The position numbers and the translations under genes were made by a program. The notes below the pieces were generated by a model. That model was not told the DNA's origin. It ran no database searches and saw only the letters and a list, made by a program, of their open reading frames with translations. From the NCBI GenBank assembly GCA_030611725.1, contig JAUWPG010000004.1, forward strand, positions 1 to 38,451: a DNA stretch of 38,451 nucleotides, in the 5' to 3' direction. The stretch comes from Gammaproteobacteria bacterium (lineage in GTDB: Bacteria > Pseudomonadota > Gammaproteobacteria > PS1 > Pseudothioglobaceae). This document shows, piece after piece, positions 17,507 through 26,852 of this stretch (positions within the stretch are counted from its first letter, which is position 1; each line of letters starts with the position of its first letter).

Positions 17507-18385
17507 TTAATGGATTTGAGACAATAATCGATCTATACCTATCGCCACGCCCGAACATTGTGGCAAAGGATTTTTCAGGCTTGATAAAAAATCTTTATCC
17601 ATATCAACCGACACTTTACCCAAAACGGTTCGCTTGTTGATCTCACTACCAAAACGTTGTTGATAAGCCTCTGCCTCTTGCAATTCATCATAGCCATTAG
17701 CAATTTCAACACCCTGCATATACAACTCAAATCGGTGTGCCACTTGCCCTTCTACTTTAGCCAGAGCAGACTGCATTGCCGGATAATCATAAATAAAGCA
17801 TAATGGTAAATCTTTTAATTTTGGCTCAATCAAATGCGTAAATAAAAAAATTTGTAGATCTTCAATCCATTCAAAATCTACACTTAGCCCATATTTTCTG
17901 GCAATTACTTTTAGCGCTTCAAAATCAGTATTCAGAATATCAATATCGCTATATTCAAAAAAAGCTTGTGCATAAGATAGCTTACTAACCCGACCCCGAA
18001 CTTCTAATGCATCTAATAATTTCACAATATCATCCATCAGCTGGTGCATGTCAAAACCCAAGCGATAATATTCCAACATCGTGAACTCGTTAAAATTTTG
18101 TGCGCCTTGTTCATTGTCACGGAAAACGGTACAAATTTGATAAATATCCCCACTACCACTCACCAACATTTTTTTCATTTCTAGCTCAGGGGAAGTGTGT
18201 AGGTATTTTGATTTTTTCTCAATGTCTTTATTGACTTGCATTGCAATGCTGTCAATATACACATCAGCAGCTGGTGTGTCTAAAAGTTGCTGTGTTTGCA
18301 CCTCAATAACACCTTGACGAGAAAAGAATTGTCGTACTTGTGCTAAAAAATTATCGCGCTTTTTAAGTGCGTCCCGCATATTCAT
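17507..18385 (-). CDS. epmA: EF-P (R)-beta-lysine ligase EpmA (PoxA/GenX)
   Basis: EpmA is a LysRS-like class II enzyme without anticodon domain that attaches beta-lysine to EF-P. Motif 2 appears as [20 protein letters not shown] and motif 3 as [26 protein letters not shown] and [11 protein letters not shown] are also typical. It overlaps the end of efp, its substrate gene, by 23 bp; a start at 18379 is also possible. The protein ends 4-5 residues after motif 3 (292 aa). E. coli EpmA continues for about 20 more residues, so the C-terminus is short. The partner EpmB is not in this window. Confidence 0.92.
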   Translation of the reverse strand: MNMRDALKKRDNFLAQVRQFFSRQGVIEVQTQQLLDTPAADVYIDSIAMQVNKDIEKKSKYLHTSPELEMKKMLVSGSGDIYQICTVFRDNEQGAQNFNEFTMLEYYRLGFDMHQLMDDIVKLLDALEVRGRVSKLSYAQAFFEYSDIDILNTDFEALKVIARKYGLSVDFEWIEDLQIFLFTHLIEPKLKDLPLCFIYDYPAMQSALAKVEGQVAHRFELYMQGVEIANGYDELQEAEAYQQRFGSEINKRTVLGKVSVDMDKDFLSSLKNPLPQCSGVAIGIDRLLSQIH

Positions 18386-18926
18386 TTGTGCGCGTGTCTA
18401 CTTTCACTTTTTCACCAATACTGATAAATAATGGCACTTGAACCACTACTCCTGTGTTCATAGTGGCTGGTTTACCACCTGTACCTGCAGTGTCGCCTTT
18501 AAGCCCAGGGTCGGTATCCACCACTTCAAGCATCACATGATTAGGCGGAGTGACTGAGATCGGGTTGTCGTTCCAAAGTGTTACCACACACATATCTTGC
18601 TCTACCAAATAACCCCTAACATCATCCATGGCGTTATCATTAATAGCATATTGATCAAAATTATTTGGATCCATAAAATTCCACTCACTGCCATCGTTAT
18701 ACAAGTATTGCATATCCAACTCCATCACATCTGCACCCTCTACAGATTCGCCAGATTTAAAAGTCTTTTCCAGAGTTTTACCCGTGATTAAATCCTTCAA
18801 CTTAACCTTGTTAGAGGCCTGCCCTTTACCGGGCTTGCGAATCTCGTTATTGATAATTGAACAAGGATTACCATCTAACATTAGTTTTAAGCCATTTTTG
18901 AATTGACTGGTAGAGTAATTCGCCAT
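18363..18926 (-). CDS. efp: Elongation factor P
   Basis: EF-P (187 aa) relieves ribosome stalling at polyproline stretches. The N-terminal domain contains [17 protein letters not shown], where Lys34 is the modification site used by EpmA. The C-terminus ends in [15 protein letters not shown], normal for the family. The linked epmA gene indicates the beta-lysylated branch rather than the rhamnosylated (Arg32) branch. It is divergent from sucC across a 52-bp gap. Confidence 0.97.
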   Translation of the reverse strand: MANYSTSQFKNGLKLMLDGNPCSIINNEIRKPGKGQASNKVKLKDLITGKTLEKTFKSGESVEGADVMELDMQYLYNDGSEWNFMDPNNFDQYAINDNAMDDVRGYLVEQDMCVVTLWNDNPISVTPPNHVMLEVVDTDPGLKGDTAGTGGKPATMNTGVVVQVPLFISIGEKVKVDTRTNEYAGRT

Positions 18927-18978
18927 TTTTTTAAGGATTAAGTGTAAAATTCAAGCATCTTATTTTACGCACTTTTTC

Positions 18979-20139
18979 ATGCACATACACGAATACCAGG
19001 CCAAATCTCTATTTAGAAAATTCAATATTCAAACGCCTGTAGCAATCTTAATTAACAACACTGAAAATGCAAGTAAAGCTTGTGCCGAACTGGGTTGTGA
19101 TGTCTGGGTAGTTAAAGCACAAGTACACGCCGGTGGACGCGGCAAAGGTGGTGGTGTAATTTTATGTCACTCAATCGAAGAGGTTGAAAATGCTTGTAAC
19201 AAGCTGTTTGGATCTAATCTAGTTACTCCGCAAACAGATGCTAAAGGCTTACCGATTAGCCAGATACTAATTGAAGGCGGTCAGAATATTAAGCGTGAGC
19301 TCTACTTAGGCTTGTTGGTTGATCGACAAACGCAAAAAATCACCATTCTAGCTTCTACTGAAGGCGGTATGGATATTGAAAAAGTGGCCGCTGAATCGCC
19401 TGAAAAAATCATTAAATTCGGGGTTGACCCATTGGGTGCTTTAACTGAAGACGATTGTGTGTCCATTGCATCAAAGCTCGAACTCGAAGGCGAATTGATC
19501 AATCAATTCACTAAAACCTTGTTGGGCTTGTATGAAATATTCATCACTAAAGACGTAAACTTAATTGAAATTAACCCATTAATCACCACGATAGATAATA
19601 ACTTATTGGCCCTTGACGGAAAAATAGATTTTGACGATAACGCTCTATATCGACACGAAGATATTGCTGAACTGCGTGATACCTCACAAGAAGACGAAAA
19701 AGAAAATGAAGCCAGTAAATACCAACTGAATTATATCTCGCTTGATGGCACGATTGGCTGTATGGTCAATGGCGCGGGTTTAGCCATGGCAACTATGGAT
19801 CTGATTGAGCACCATGGCGGCTCACCGGCTAACTTTTTAGATGTGGGTGGTGGCACTACAGCTGAACGTGTGGCCAAAGCTTTTGAGCTGATTCAAACTG
19901 AGGCAAACGTTCGTGGTATTTTAGTCAACATCTTTGGTGGTATTGTGCGTTGCGATTTAATTGCCGAGGGTATTCTACAAGCAATTGAAAAAGTTGGCCT
20001 TAATTTGCCAATTGTTGTACGCTTAGAGGGGACTAATGCGCCAGAAGGATTAAAGCTTTTAGATGAATCAACATTTAACATCCACACTGAAGCAGACCTT
20101 ACTCAAGCAGCCATTAAAATTGTGGAGTTATCAGCATGA
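18979..20139 (+). CDS. sucC: Succinyl-CoA synthetase beta subunit
   Basis: SucC and SucD interconvert succinyl-CoA and succinate with ATP formation in the citric acid cycle. The ATP-grasp N-terminus [35 protein letters not shown] and the C-terminal [16 protein letters not shown] and [10 protein letters not shown] match SucC (386 aa). The related malate-CoA ligase beta subunit was considered; the [10 protein letters not shown] segment fits SucC better. No Shine-Dalgarno is visible before the ATG. The stop overlaps the sucD start as ATGA. Confidence 0.94.
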   Translation: MHIHEYQAKSLFRKFNIQTPVAILINNTENASKACAELGCDVWVVKAQVHAGGRGKGGGVILCHSIEEVENACNKLFGSNLVTPQTDAKGLPISQILIEGGQNIKRELYLGLLVDRQTQKITILASTEGGMDIEKVAAESPEKIIKFGVDPLGALTEDDCVSIASKLELEGELINQFTKTLLGLYEIFITKDVNLIEINPLITTIDNNLLALDGKIDFDDNALYRHEDIAELRDTSQEDEKENEASKYQLNYISLDGTIGCMVNGAGLAMATMDLIEHHGGSPANFLDVGGGTTAERVAKAFELIQTEANVRGILVNIFGGIVRCDLIAEGILQAIEKVGLNLPIVVRLEGTNAPEGLKLLDESTFNIHTEADLTQAAIKIVELSA

Positions 20140-21005
20140 GTGTATTAATTAACAAAAATACCAAAGTAATTACCCAGGGCTTCACTGGCAAACAAGGCAC
20201 TTTTCATTCTGAACAATCAATCGCCTATGGTACGCAGTTTGTTGGCGGGGTCACCCCTGGAAAAGGCGGACAAACTCACCTAGACTTGCCCGTGTTTAAC
20301 TCAGTAAAAGAATCTATGGATGAGACAGGCGCTAATGCTACGATGATTTATGTGCCACCGCGTTTTGCTTACGCATCTATTGTTGAAGCGATTGAGGCAG
20401 AAATGCCAATTATTGCTTGTATTACTGAAGGTATCCCAGTACAAGACATGCTTAAAATTAAAGCCATTTTAAAAGACTCTAATTCAACCTTGATTGGACC
20501 TAACTGCCCTGGCGTCATCACCCCAGATGAATGCAAACTTGGTATTATGCCTGGCAATATTCACCAGGCAGGCAGTGTGGGTGTTGTGTCACGCTCAGGT
20601 ACTTTAACTTATGAAGCCGTACACCAAACCACACAAGCAGGACTGGGACAAAGCACCTGTATTGGCATTGGTGGCGACCCCATCCAAGGCATGAACTTTA
20701 TTGACTGCTTAGAATTATTCGAAGCTGATGATCAAACCCAATCGATCATTATGGTGGGTGAGATTGGAGGATTCGCCGAAGAAGAAGCGGCAGAATTTAT
20801 TAAGAACAATGTTTCTAAACCGGTCGTCTCTTACATTGCCGGACTCACCGCACCAAAAGGTAAACGCATGGGGCATGCCGGTGCCGTGATTAGTGGTGGC
20901 ACAGGTAAAGCAGAAGACAAGATTAAAGCACTTGAATTAGCAGGTGTAGCAGTAGCGCCTACCCCAGCCACAATGGGATCAACCTTACTGGAAATTTTAA
21001 AATGA
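20136..21005 (+). CDS. sucD: Succinyl-CoA synthetase alpha subunit
   Basis: The 289-aa product shows the CoA-binding N-terminus ([26 protein letters not shown]). [11 protein letters not shown] follows, and then the phosphohistidine loop [17 protein letters not shown] with the active His near residue 246. It pairs with SucC in the cytoplasm. Its final ATGA overlaps the start of the next gene, a Rossmann-fold protein, so three genes are translationally coupled. Confidence 0.96.
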   Translation: MSVLINKNTKVITQGFTGKQGTFHSEQSIAYGTQFVGGVTPGKGGQTHLDLPVFNSVKESMDETGANATMIYVPPRFAYASIVEAIEAEMPIIACITEGIPVQDMLKIKAILKDSNSTLIGPNCPGVITPDECKLGIMPGNIHQAGSVGVVSRSGTLTYEAVHQTTQAGLGQSTCIGIGGDPIQGMNFIDCLELFEADDQTQSIIMVGEIGGFAEEEAAEFIKNNVSKPVVSYIAGLTAPKGKRMGHAGAVISGGTGKAEDKIKALELAGVAVAPTPATMGSTLLEILK

Positions 21006-21790
21006 TAAGCGCAGCAATCCAGAGGAAAAAACCCATTGTCGTATTAGGCATTGGTGAGCTTGGTAGTGTATTTTCACGTGCTTTTTTAAAAAATAATTAC
21101 CCTGTTTATCCCATCACTAGAGCAACGAATATTGATGAATTAAAAGCCAATATCGACCCCGAGCTAATCTTAGTTTGTACTGCTGAAGGTGATCTGCAAT
21201 CTGCACTATCTTCTATCCCTACTAAGTGGAAAGATCGAGTAGCGATGATGCAAAATGAACTTCTCCCACGTGACTGGGAATCTCATCACTTTACAAACCC
21301 CACAGTAATTTCAGTTTGGTTTGAAAAGAAAAAAGGCATGGACTCTAAAGTGCTAATATCCTCGCCTGCCTATGGCGCAAAAGCACAAATATTAGCCGAC
21401 TCTCTAGCATTGATCGACATTCCTGCACATGTGGTCGCAGATGACGATGCACTACTTTTCGAATTGGTGTTAAAAAATCTCTATATCTTAACCACCAATA
21501 TTTCTGGATTGTTAATTGAGTCTGGTGCTAATGTAGATGACTTACGCAACAACCATTTATCACTGATGCGTGACGTATCAAAAGATGTGTTGATCTTGCA
21601 AGCTCAATTAACCGGACAGTCTTTTGATAAGGATCAACTAGAACAAGGCATGATTAAAGCTTTTGAGGGTGATTTAGCACATGGCTGTATGGGTCGATCT
21701 GCCCCTGCAAGACTAGACAGGGCGTTAGAACTGGCAAGTGAATTCAGCCTAAAAGTACCAACCCTACAAAAAATTAAAAACAGTCTTTAG
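21002..21790 (+). CDS. Unassigned Rossmann-fold protein, ketopantoate-reductase-like, coupled to sucCD
   Basis: I do not recognise a specific family. The 262-aa product has an N-terminal dinucleotide-binding motif [16 protein letters not shown] (GxGxxG at 16-21). A second strand ends in ITRA, where an Arg would favour NADPH. The C-terminal half is mainly helical ([15 protein letters not shown], then [19 protein letters not shown]), resembling ApbA/PanE-type reductases. No catalytic residue can be fixed with confidence. Its start overlaps the sucD stop (ATGA), which suggests a metabolic link to succinyl-CoA. Its stop overlaps the convergent thioredoxin-like gene by 4 bp. Confidence 0.75.
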   Translation: MISAAIQRKKPIVVLGIGELGSVFSRAFLKNNYPVYPITRATNIDELKANIDPELILVCTAEGDLQSALSSIPTKWKDRVAMMQNELLPRDWESHHFTNPTVISVWFEKKKGMDSKVLISSPAYGAKAQILADSLALIDIPAHVVADDDALLFELVLKNLYILTTNISGLLIESGANVDDLRNNHLSLMRDVSKDVLILQAQLTGQSFDKDQLEQGMIKAFEGDLAHGCMGRSAPARLDRALELASEFSLKVPTLQKIKNSL

Positions 21791-22116
21791 CCATTCATTT
21801 TGTCGTAGGTTTTTTCAATCTCTTGCTCTAATGCCAAGAGTGAAAACCCTCTAACCTTTTCAATAAATTTCCGCCCCATGAAGAATACTTGCACCACTGG
21901 CAAAGAAAACACACCGTGCTGAGCACAAACCTCTTGCAATTGCTCACAATCAATATAAACCATCTCTAAACCTGGAAATTTGACAGAAAATTTATCATCA
22001 ATCTGTGGCTTAATGGTTTGGCACACACCACAATGCACACTGCCAAATAAAATTAACACGGCATCTTTGTCTCGCTTAAGGACGTTTAACTGATCTTGAC
22101 TTTCAAGCTGATTCAA
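21787..22116 (-). CDS. Thioredoxin-fold protein with CGVC active site
   Basis: The 109-aa cytoplasmic protein (no signal peptide) has LILFGSVHCGVCQTIKPQ with a CxxC redox motif CGVC (residues about 33-36) and the cis-proline strand SLPVVQVFF, so it has a complete thioredoxin fold. CGVC differs from the CGPC of thioredoxin itself; the partner is unknown. Its ATG overlaps the HIT gene stop as ATGA. It is the last gene of the long minus-strand run. Confidence 0.85.
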   Translation of the reverse strand: MNQLESQDQLNVLKRDKDAVLILFGSVHCGVCQTIKPQIDDKFSVKFPGLEMVYIDCEQLQEVCAQHGVFSLPVVQVFFMGRKFIEKVRGFSLLALEQEIEKTYDKMNG

Positions 22117-22469
22117 AGTTGCTTTCCTAGTTCGCTAAAGAACACTTCAAAATTGGGTAGATCTAAATTTGATTCTCTTTGTTTTGCGCCCCACATCGGC
22201 TCTGGAAAATAGCTATCCCCTTCAAAACGTGCCATTACATGCCAATGAACATGTGGCAATAAGTTTCCAAAAGATGCAATATTGATCTTATCTGCATTGA
22301 AATAACTTAACATTGATTTTTCGACTATATCAATAATTCGAAAAATTTCTGTTTTTTCCGCTACCGTGCATTCACTAAATTCTTTAACCTTGCGTTTGGT
22401 AAAAACCTTCACCCAAGGGATTTCACTTGGCTCAATTTCTACAGTTACTAAGTCATCCTCATAAACCAT
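22113..22469 (-). CDS. HIT family nucleotide-binding protein
   Basis: The 118-aa product contains NLLPHVHWHVMARF, the histidine triad motif (HxHxHxx) of nucleotide hydrolases and transferases such as HinT or FHIT-like enzymes. The length is normal for a single HIT domain. A clear AAGGAG lies 8 nt before the ATG. It lies 14 bp after recQ and is coupled to the thioredoxin-like gene. The natural substrate is not predictable. Confidence 0.9.
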   Translation of the reverse strand: MVYEDDLVTVEIEPSEIPWVKVFTKRKVKEFSECTVAEKTEIFRIIDIVEKSMLSYFNADKINIASFGNLLPHVHWHVMARFEGDSYFPEPMWGAKQRESNLDLPNFEVFFSELGKQL

Positions 22470-22483
22470 ACTTATTCTCCTTT

Positions 22484-24316
22484 TTAGTGTGTCGGATCTT
22501 GAAAATCATCAGCACGAAGTGTATTGATTAACGCCAAAAATTGTTCGCCATATTTCTTATATTTAACTTCTCCAACACCGTTAATCTGTAAAAATTTTTC
22601 TTTATCAGTGGGCAATAAGTACGCCATTGCTTGCAAAGTTTTGTTGTCAAAAATAACATAAGCAGGCATTTTAGTTTCCATTGCAATTTCTAATCTTAAT
22701 GCACGAAGAGACTCAAATATTACCTCATCAAAGTCATATTCAGGCAGGGTAGATTTTTTAGCGATAGATGCACTTTTCTTACTTACATTAAAATTAATGG
22801 CACGAATATCAACTTTTTCTTCAGATTTTAGAACTGATCTTGCTTTATCAGTAAGGATTAAACCTCTAAACTCATCACTTACCTGAATAATTTCTAACTC
22901 TAGTAATCTATCACCAATCATCTTCCATTGTATTTTACTAAGATTTTGACCGATGCCATAAACAGAGAGTTTATCGTGATTATTATTTAAGATTTTTTGT
23001 GTCTTAGCGCCTCTCAACACGTCAATAATATAGTTTTGTCCAAAACGTTGTTCAGTGCGATAAACTGTAGATATAAATTTTTGCGCTAATTCAGTAATGT
23101 CTTTTCGTTTAGTGTCAGGTTCATTGCAATTATCACACATGGTTTTACATGGCTCGACATCCTCATCAAAATAGCGACTAAGCGCCTGATGACGACAGCT
23201 TTCAGAAAAAGCATACTGCTTAACTGTATTGAGCTTTTGAAAAGCCAATTGACGATAATCTTCATTATCCACAGCATCAATAAAACGACTAAGTACACCT
23301 ATGTCAGAAGTACCATATAACAAAAGTACTTCACTGGATAATCCATCTCGACCCGCTCTGCCAATTTCCTGGTAATAAGATTCAATGGTTTTTGGTATAG
23401 AAGTGTGTATAACAAAACGAATATCGCTTTTATCAATGCCCATACCAAAAGCTATTGTCGCCACCATAATATTGGTTTTTTCACCAACAAAATTATTGAA
23501 CGCAGACTTTCTCTTTTCTGGACTTAGCCCCGCATGATAAGCCTGCGCTTGAAAGCCTTTTTCTTGCAAAAATTTAGCCAAAGATTCTGTCTTAACACGA
23601 GATTGTACATAGATAATGCCCTGCTCATTTGTGCGTTTTTCTAGAAAATTCAACACTTGTTGATAGCCATTTTCTTGCCTAACAACAGCGCTAATATACA
23701 AATTATCACGTAATACCGTACCGCGAATAATGTTGCCTCTTTGCTTAAAGTTCAGTTGCGCAACAATGTCTTTTTCAACTTGTTGTGTGGCAGTGGCAGT
23801 AAAGGCAGCAATACTAATATCTGGAAATCGTATTTTTAGCAAGCCTAGTTTTCGATAATCAGCACGGAATTCATGACCCCATTCACTCACACAATGCGCC
23901 TCATCAACAGCAAAAAATGCAATATTTAATGATTGTAAAAATGACAAAAAGTAATCATTATTCAGGCGCTCTGGTGCGACAAACAAAACTTTGATTTCTT
24001 GATTTCTCAACGCATCTTCAGTTGCTCGAATTTCTTCCATACTCTGCATAGAAGACAGCATCGCTGCACTAATGCCTTTACTTTCCAGCCCTAGTATTTG
24101 GTCTTGCATTAATGCTAATAATGGCGATACAACCACTAAAACACCATCCATTAATAGTGCAGGCAGTTGATAACAAAGTGACTTACCACCACCTGTTGAT
24201 AGAATCAATAAAACATCTTCGCCCGCTAAAATCTTGTCAACAGCTTGGTCTTGCAGGGGACGAAATGAACCAAATCCAAAAACTTCTTGCAGGACTTGTT
24301 GCTTTCTACTTAGCAT
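22484..24316 (-). CDS. recQ: ATP-dependent DNA helicase RecQ
   Basis: RecQ is a 3'-5' DNA helicase in recombination repair. Seen in order: the RFGFGSFRPLQ-like motif 0 (FGFGSFRPLQDQAV), Walker A STGGGKSLCYQLPAL (Lys45), the DEAH box AVDEAHCVSEWGHEFR, motif VI QEIGRAGRDG, the zinc site C-x16-C-x3-C-x2-C and a winged-helix RQC domain. An HRDC domain lies at the C-terminus (LRLEIAMETKMPAYVIFDN). The frame extends upstream to 24379, but homologues start near MLSRKQQVLQ, so I use 24316 (610 aa). It overlaps queA by 11 bp. Confidence 0.95.
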   Translation of the reverse strand: MLSRKQQVLQEVFGFGSFRPLQDQAVDKILAGEDVLLILSTGGGKSLCYQLPALLMDGVLVVVSPLLALMQDQILGLESKGISAAMLSSMQSMEEIRATEDALRNQEIKVLFVAPERLNNDYFLSFLQSLNIAFFAVDEAHCVSEWGHEFRADYRKLGLLKIRFPDISIAAFTATATQQVEKDIVAQLNFKQRGNIIRGTVLRDNLYISAVVRQENGYQQVLNFLEKRTNEQGIIYVQSRVKTESLAKFLQEKGFQAQAYHAGLSPEKRKSAFNNFVGEKTNIMVATIAFGMGIDKSDIRFVIHTSIPKTIESYYQEIGRAGRDGLSSEVLLLYGTSDIGVLSRFIDAVDNEDYRQLAFQKLNTVKQYAFSESCRHQALSRYFDEDVEPCKTMCDNCNEPDTKRKDITELAQKFISTVYRTEQRFGQNYIIDVLRGAKTQKILNNNHDKLSVYGIGQNLSKIQWKMIGDRLLELEIIQVSDEFRGLILTDKARSVLKSEEKVDIRAINFNVSKKSASIAKKSTLPEYDFDEVIFESLRALRLEIAMETKMPAYVIFDNKTLQAMAYLLPTDKEKFLQINGVGEVKYKKYGEQFLALINTLRADDFQDPTH

Positions 24317-25328
24317 TATATCTTTCCAAAAGCATGGCATCTCCATACGAGAAGAACCGGTATTTATTTTCAATCGCATGCTGGTAGATTTCCATCATCG
24401 GTTCTTGACCAATAAAAGCGCTCACTAACATGAGTAATGATGATTTGGGCAAATGGAAATTAGTAATCATCATATCCACCACCTTAAATTCATAGCCTGG
24501 ATAAATAAAAATATCCGTTTCTTCTTGCACGGCTTTTAACTTACCACTCTTGGCAGCGGACTCTATTGACCGAACTGCCGTGGTTCCTACCGCTATAATA
24601 CGACCGCCATTTTTCTTGGTTTGGTTAATTTGGTCTACCGTTGTTTGGCCAATCTCAAAATATTCACTGTGCATTTTATGATCAGTAATTTCATCAACCT
24701 TAACTGGCTGAAAAGTACCCGCTCCCACATGCAAGGTAACAAAACAATGATCAATGCCCATTGTTTTTAAAGAGGCTAATAACTTTTTGTCGAAATGCAA
24801 ACCTGCTGTGGGTGCTGCCACTGCCCCATCTTTTTTAGCAAAAATGGTTTGGTAACGCTCAAGATCAGCTTGATTATCACTGCGTTCAATATAAGGTGGC
24901 AAAGGAATATGGCCAACATTATTAAGTAAATCAAGCAATGAATCAGTTAAAAAATCTAGCGTATAGAATCCATTTTCTTTACCAATAACTTGAGCTTTAT
25001 CGCCATTTTCTAAAGTAATAAAACTTTCAATTTGTGGTGCTCGTGAAGCCTTAATCATTGCTAATACTTGGCTATCATTCAACAAGCGCTCAATCATAAT
25101 TTCAACTTTTCCACCTGATTCTTTATGGCCAAACAATCGTGCTGGAATTACCCGAGTATTGTTCATAACCAACAAATCACCAGGTTTAATAAATGATGCT
25201 ATTTGATGAAAAAAAGAATCGATAATAGTCGATTGTGGTACTAAAAGTCGTGAATCTGTTCTATTTTTTGGTGGATTCTGGGCGATGAGTGACTTCGGTA
25301 ACTCGAAGTCAAAATCAGTTAATTTCAT
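24306..25328 (-). CDS. queA: S-adenosylmethionine:tRNA ribosyltransferase-isomerase
   Basis: QueA transfers the ribosyl part of SAM to preQ1-tRNA, giving epoxyqueuosine in the wobble base of tRNAs for Asp, Asn, His and Tyr. The N-terminus reads FDFELPKSLIAQNPP, followed by LLVMNNTRVIPARL, APTAGLHFD, LHVGAGTFQPVKV and ITNFHLPKSSLLMLVSAF, all family hallmarks. The length (340 aa) is normal. Its start overlaps the end of rnfG by 14 bp, in the position where rnfE is usually found. Confidence 0.96.
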   Translation of the reverse strand: MKLTDFDFELPKSLIAQNPPKNRTDSRLLVPQSTIIDSFFHQIASFIKPGDLLVMNNTRVIPARLFGHKESGGKVEIMIERLLNDSQVLAMIKASRAPQIESFITLENGDKAQVIGKENGFYTLDFLTDSLLDLLNNVGHIPLPPYIERSDNQADLERYQTIFAKKDGAVAAPTAGLHFDKKLLASLKTMGIDHCFVTLHVGAGTFQPVKVDEITDHKMHSEYFEIGQTTVDQINQTKKNGGRIIAVGTTAVRSIESAAKSGKLKAVQEETDIFIYPGYEFKVVDMMITNFHLPKSSLLMLVSAFIGQEPMMEIYQHAIENKYRFFSYGDAMLLERYNAK

Positions 25329-25908
25329 GCTCAGTAAAATAAACCAGTACTTGGTAAGCAGCGCTTACAATTGCCCTTGGGGTAATTGTTGCACCGGTAA
25401 ATGAATCGAACACACCACCATCACGTTTTACTTTCCAGTTATTTTGATGAGGGTTTGATAAAGACAGTCCGCTAAATTGTTTGATCCAATCTGCCTTCCT
25501 GGTTTCGATCTTATCACCCAATCCCGGGGTTTCTTTATGTGTGATTACTCTAACACCCAATAGTTGGCGTTTAACATCAAATCCGGTCAATAAGCGGATG
25601 CCGCCGTTATAACCATTGGGGTAAGTGTGCTCAATTAAGTAGGCAAAAGTTTTTCCTTGTTGCTTAGCAGGGTAAATGCCTATTTTTTGTTGCAAACCAT
25701 GTAGTTCTATCTCTTTTGAAAACTTGTCTTCCAGAATCTTGTTGTCATAGCCCGACACCAACTCAGCAAGGCGTTTGATTAATAACTGATCTTCATTGTA
25801 TTTGATTTTTTCCTTAGTGGTATCTTGCGTTAATGCGACAAAAAATATACTAATTGCAGTAAAGATAAGCAATAAAGCACCGGCCTTCAAAATCGGGTTT
25901 GAAATCAT
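25315..25908 (-). CDS. rnfG: Rnf electron transport complex subunit G
   Basis: RnfG is a membrane-anchored periplasmic flavoprotein of the ion-pumping ferredoxin:NAD oxidoreductase. One N-terminal membrane helix (ILKAGALLLIFTAISIFFVA) is followed by a periplasmic domain. Near the C-terminus lies SFTGATITPRA, in which Thr174 is the residue expected to bind FMN covalently. It has 197 aa, close to the family length. The start overlaps the rnfD stop (ATGA). The next gene is queA, not rnfE. Confidence 0.94.
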   Translation of the reverse strand: MISNPILKAGALLLIFTAISIFFVALTQDTTKEKIKYNEDQLLIKRLAELVSGYDNKILEDKFSKEIELHGLQQKIGIYPAKQQGKTFAYLIEHTYPNGYNGGIRLLTGFDVKRQLLGVRVITHKETPGLGDKIETRKADWIKQFSGLSLSNPHQNNWKVKRDGGVFDSFTGATITPRAIVSAAYQVLVYFTEHEIN

Positions 25909-26852
25909 TTTCCAAACACCTTGGGCTGTGTGTAATAATCAATTAAAGGCACGGTAATATTCATTAACAACACCGCAAAAGCCACGCCATCTGGATAGCC
26001 GCCAAACACCCTAATCACCACCACCAAAACACCCATTAAGAATCCATAGATTAACCTACCTTTTGGTGTGGTACTGCCTGATACCGGATCAGTGGCAATA
26101 AAGAATGCACCGAGCATAGTTGCGCCCAGCATTAAGTGATTTTGCACGGGTATATAGATTTGATCATTGATTAAAAACAACACAGATGAAATAACGGCCA
26201 CGCCCGTAATAAAGGCAGCTGGAATGTGCCAAGTAATCACCCTGCGGAACAATAAATACAACCCGCCCAATAAGAAGCCTAAGTTAATCCAAGCTTGACT
26301 AATTGAATGCACATCTAACTCACTAACCATTTTGCCTAAAGCAAGTTGAGTTTTTACATTATCCAATTGTGTTGCACCACTCAGTGCATCAACTGAGCTT
26401 AGATTAAAAACAACATCGATGGCCTGAGAGAAACCTAGAAATTCACCTGCCCAAGTGGTCATTTGTAAAGGGTAAGAAATTAGCAAAAATGCATAGCCTA
26501 ACATCGCTGGATTAAAGGGGTTATTACCCAGTCCACCATAAAGTTGTTTACCAAAAATTATCGCAAAAGCTACGCCAACAACAACGATCCACCATGGTGC
26601 AATACTTGGGATTGATATTGCCAATAGAATTGCCGAAAGAGCGGCAGATCCATCACTAATTGCTGGTTTAATTGGGTGTTTTCGAATACTTAAAAATGCA
26701 GATTCAACAGCAATTGCTGTAACCACAGCTAATACAATTTGTACAATAACCCCCCAACCAAAGAAAGAATAAGCCGCAACTACACCTAGCGCCAAAGCGT
26801 ACATTACTTGACGCATAATTTGATTTGTATTTAGTGCTTTACTGTACATCAT
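25905..26852 (-). CDS. rnfD: Rnf electron transport complex subunit D
   Basis: RnfD is an integral membrane subunit with about nine hydrophobic segments. VDALSGATQL contains the SGAT motif for covalent FMN attachment (Thr near residue 161). GNNPFNPAMLGYAFLLISYP and ATDPVSGSTTPKGRLIYG are typical of the RnfD/NqrB family. Three adjacent start codons occur (GTG 26855, ATG 26852, ATG 26849); I report 26852 (315 aa). The start overlaps the rnfC end by 14 bp. Confidence 0.94.
   Translation of the reverse strand: MMYSKALNTNQIMRQVMYALALGVVAAYSFFGWGVIVQIVLAVVTAIAVESAFLSIRKHPIKPAISDGSAALSAILLAISIPSIAPWWIVVVGVAFAIIFGKQLYGGLGNNPFNPAMLGYAFLLISYPLQMTTWAGEFLGFSQAIDVVFNLSSVDALSGATQLDNVKTQLALGKMVSELDVHSISQAWINLGFLLGGLYLLFRRVITWHIPAAFITGVAVISSVLFLINDQIYIPVQNHLMLGATMLGAFFIATDPVSGSTTPKGRLIYGFLMGVLVVVIRVFGGYPDGVAFAVLLMNITVPLIDYYTQPKVFGK

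Noticed and set aside
18979-21005. sucCD considered as malate-CoA ligase (mtkAB)
   Set aside because: Conserved segments such as [15 protein letters not shown] fit SucC better, and no serine-cycle genes or malyl-CoA lyase are nearby.
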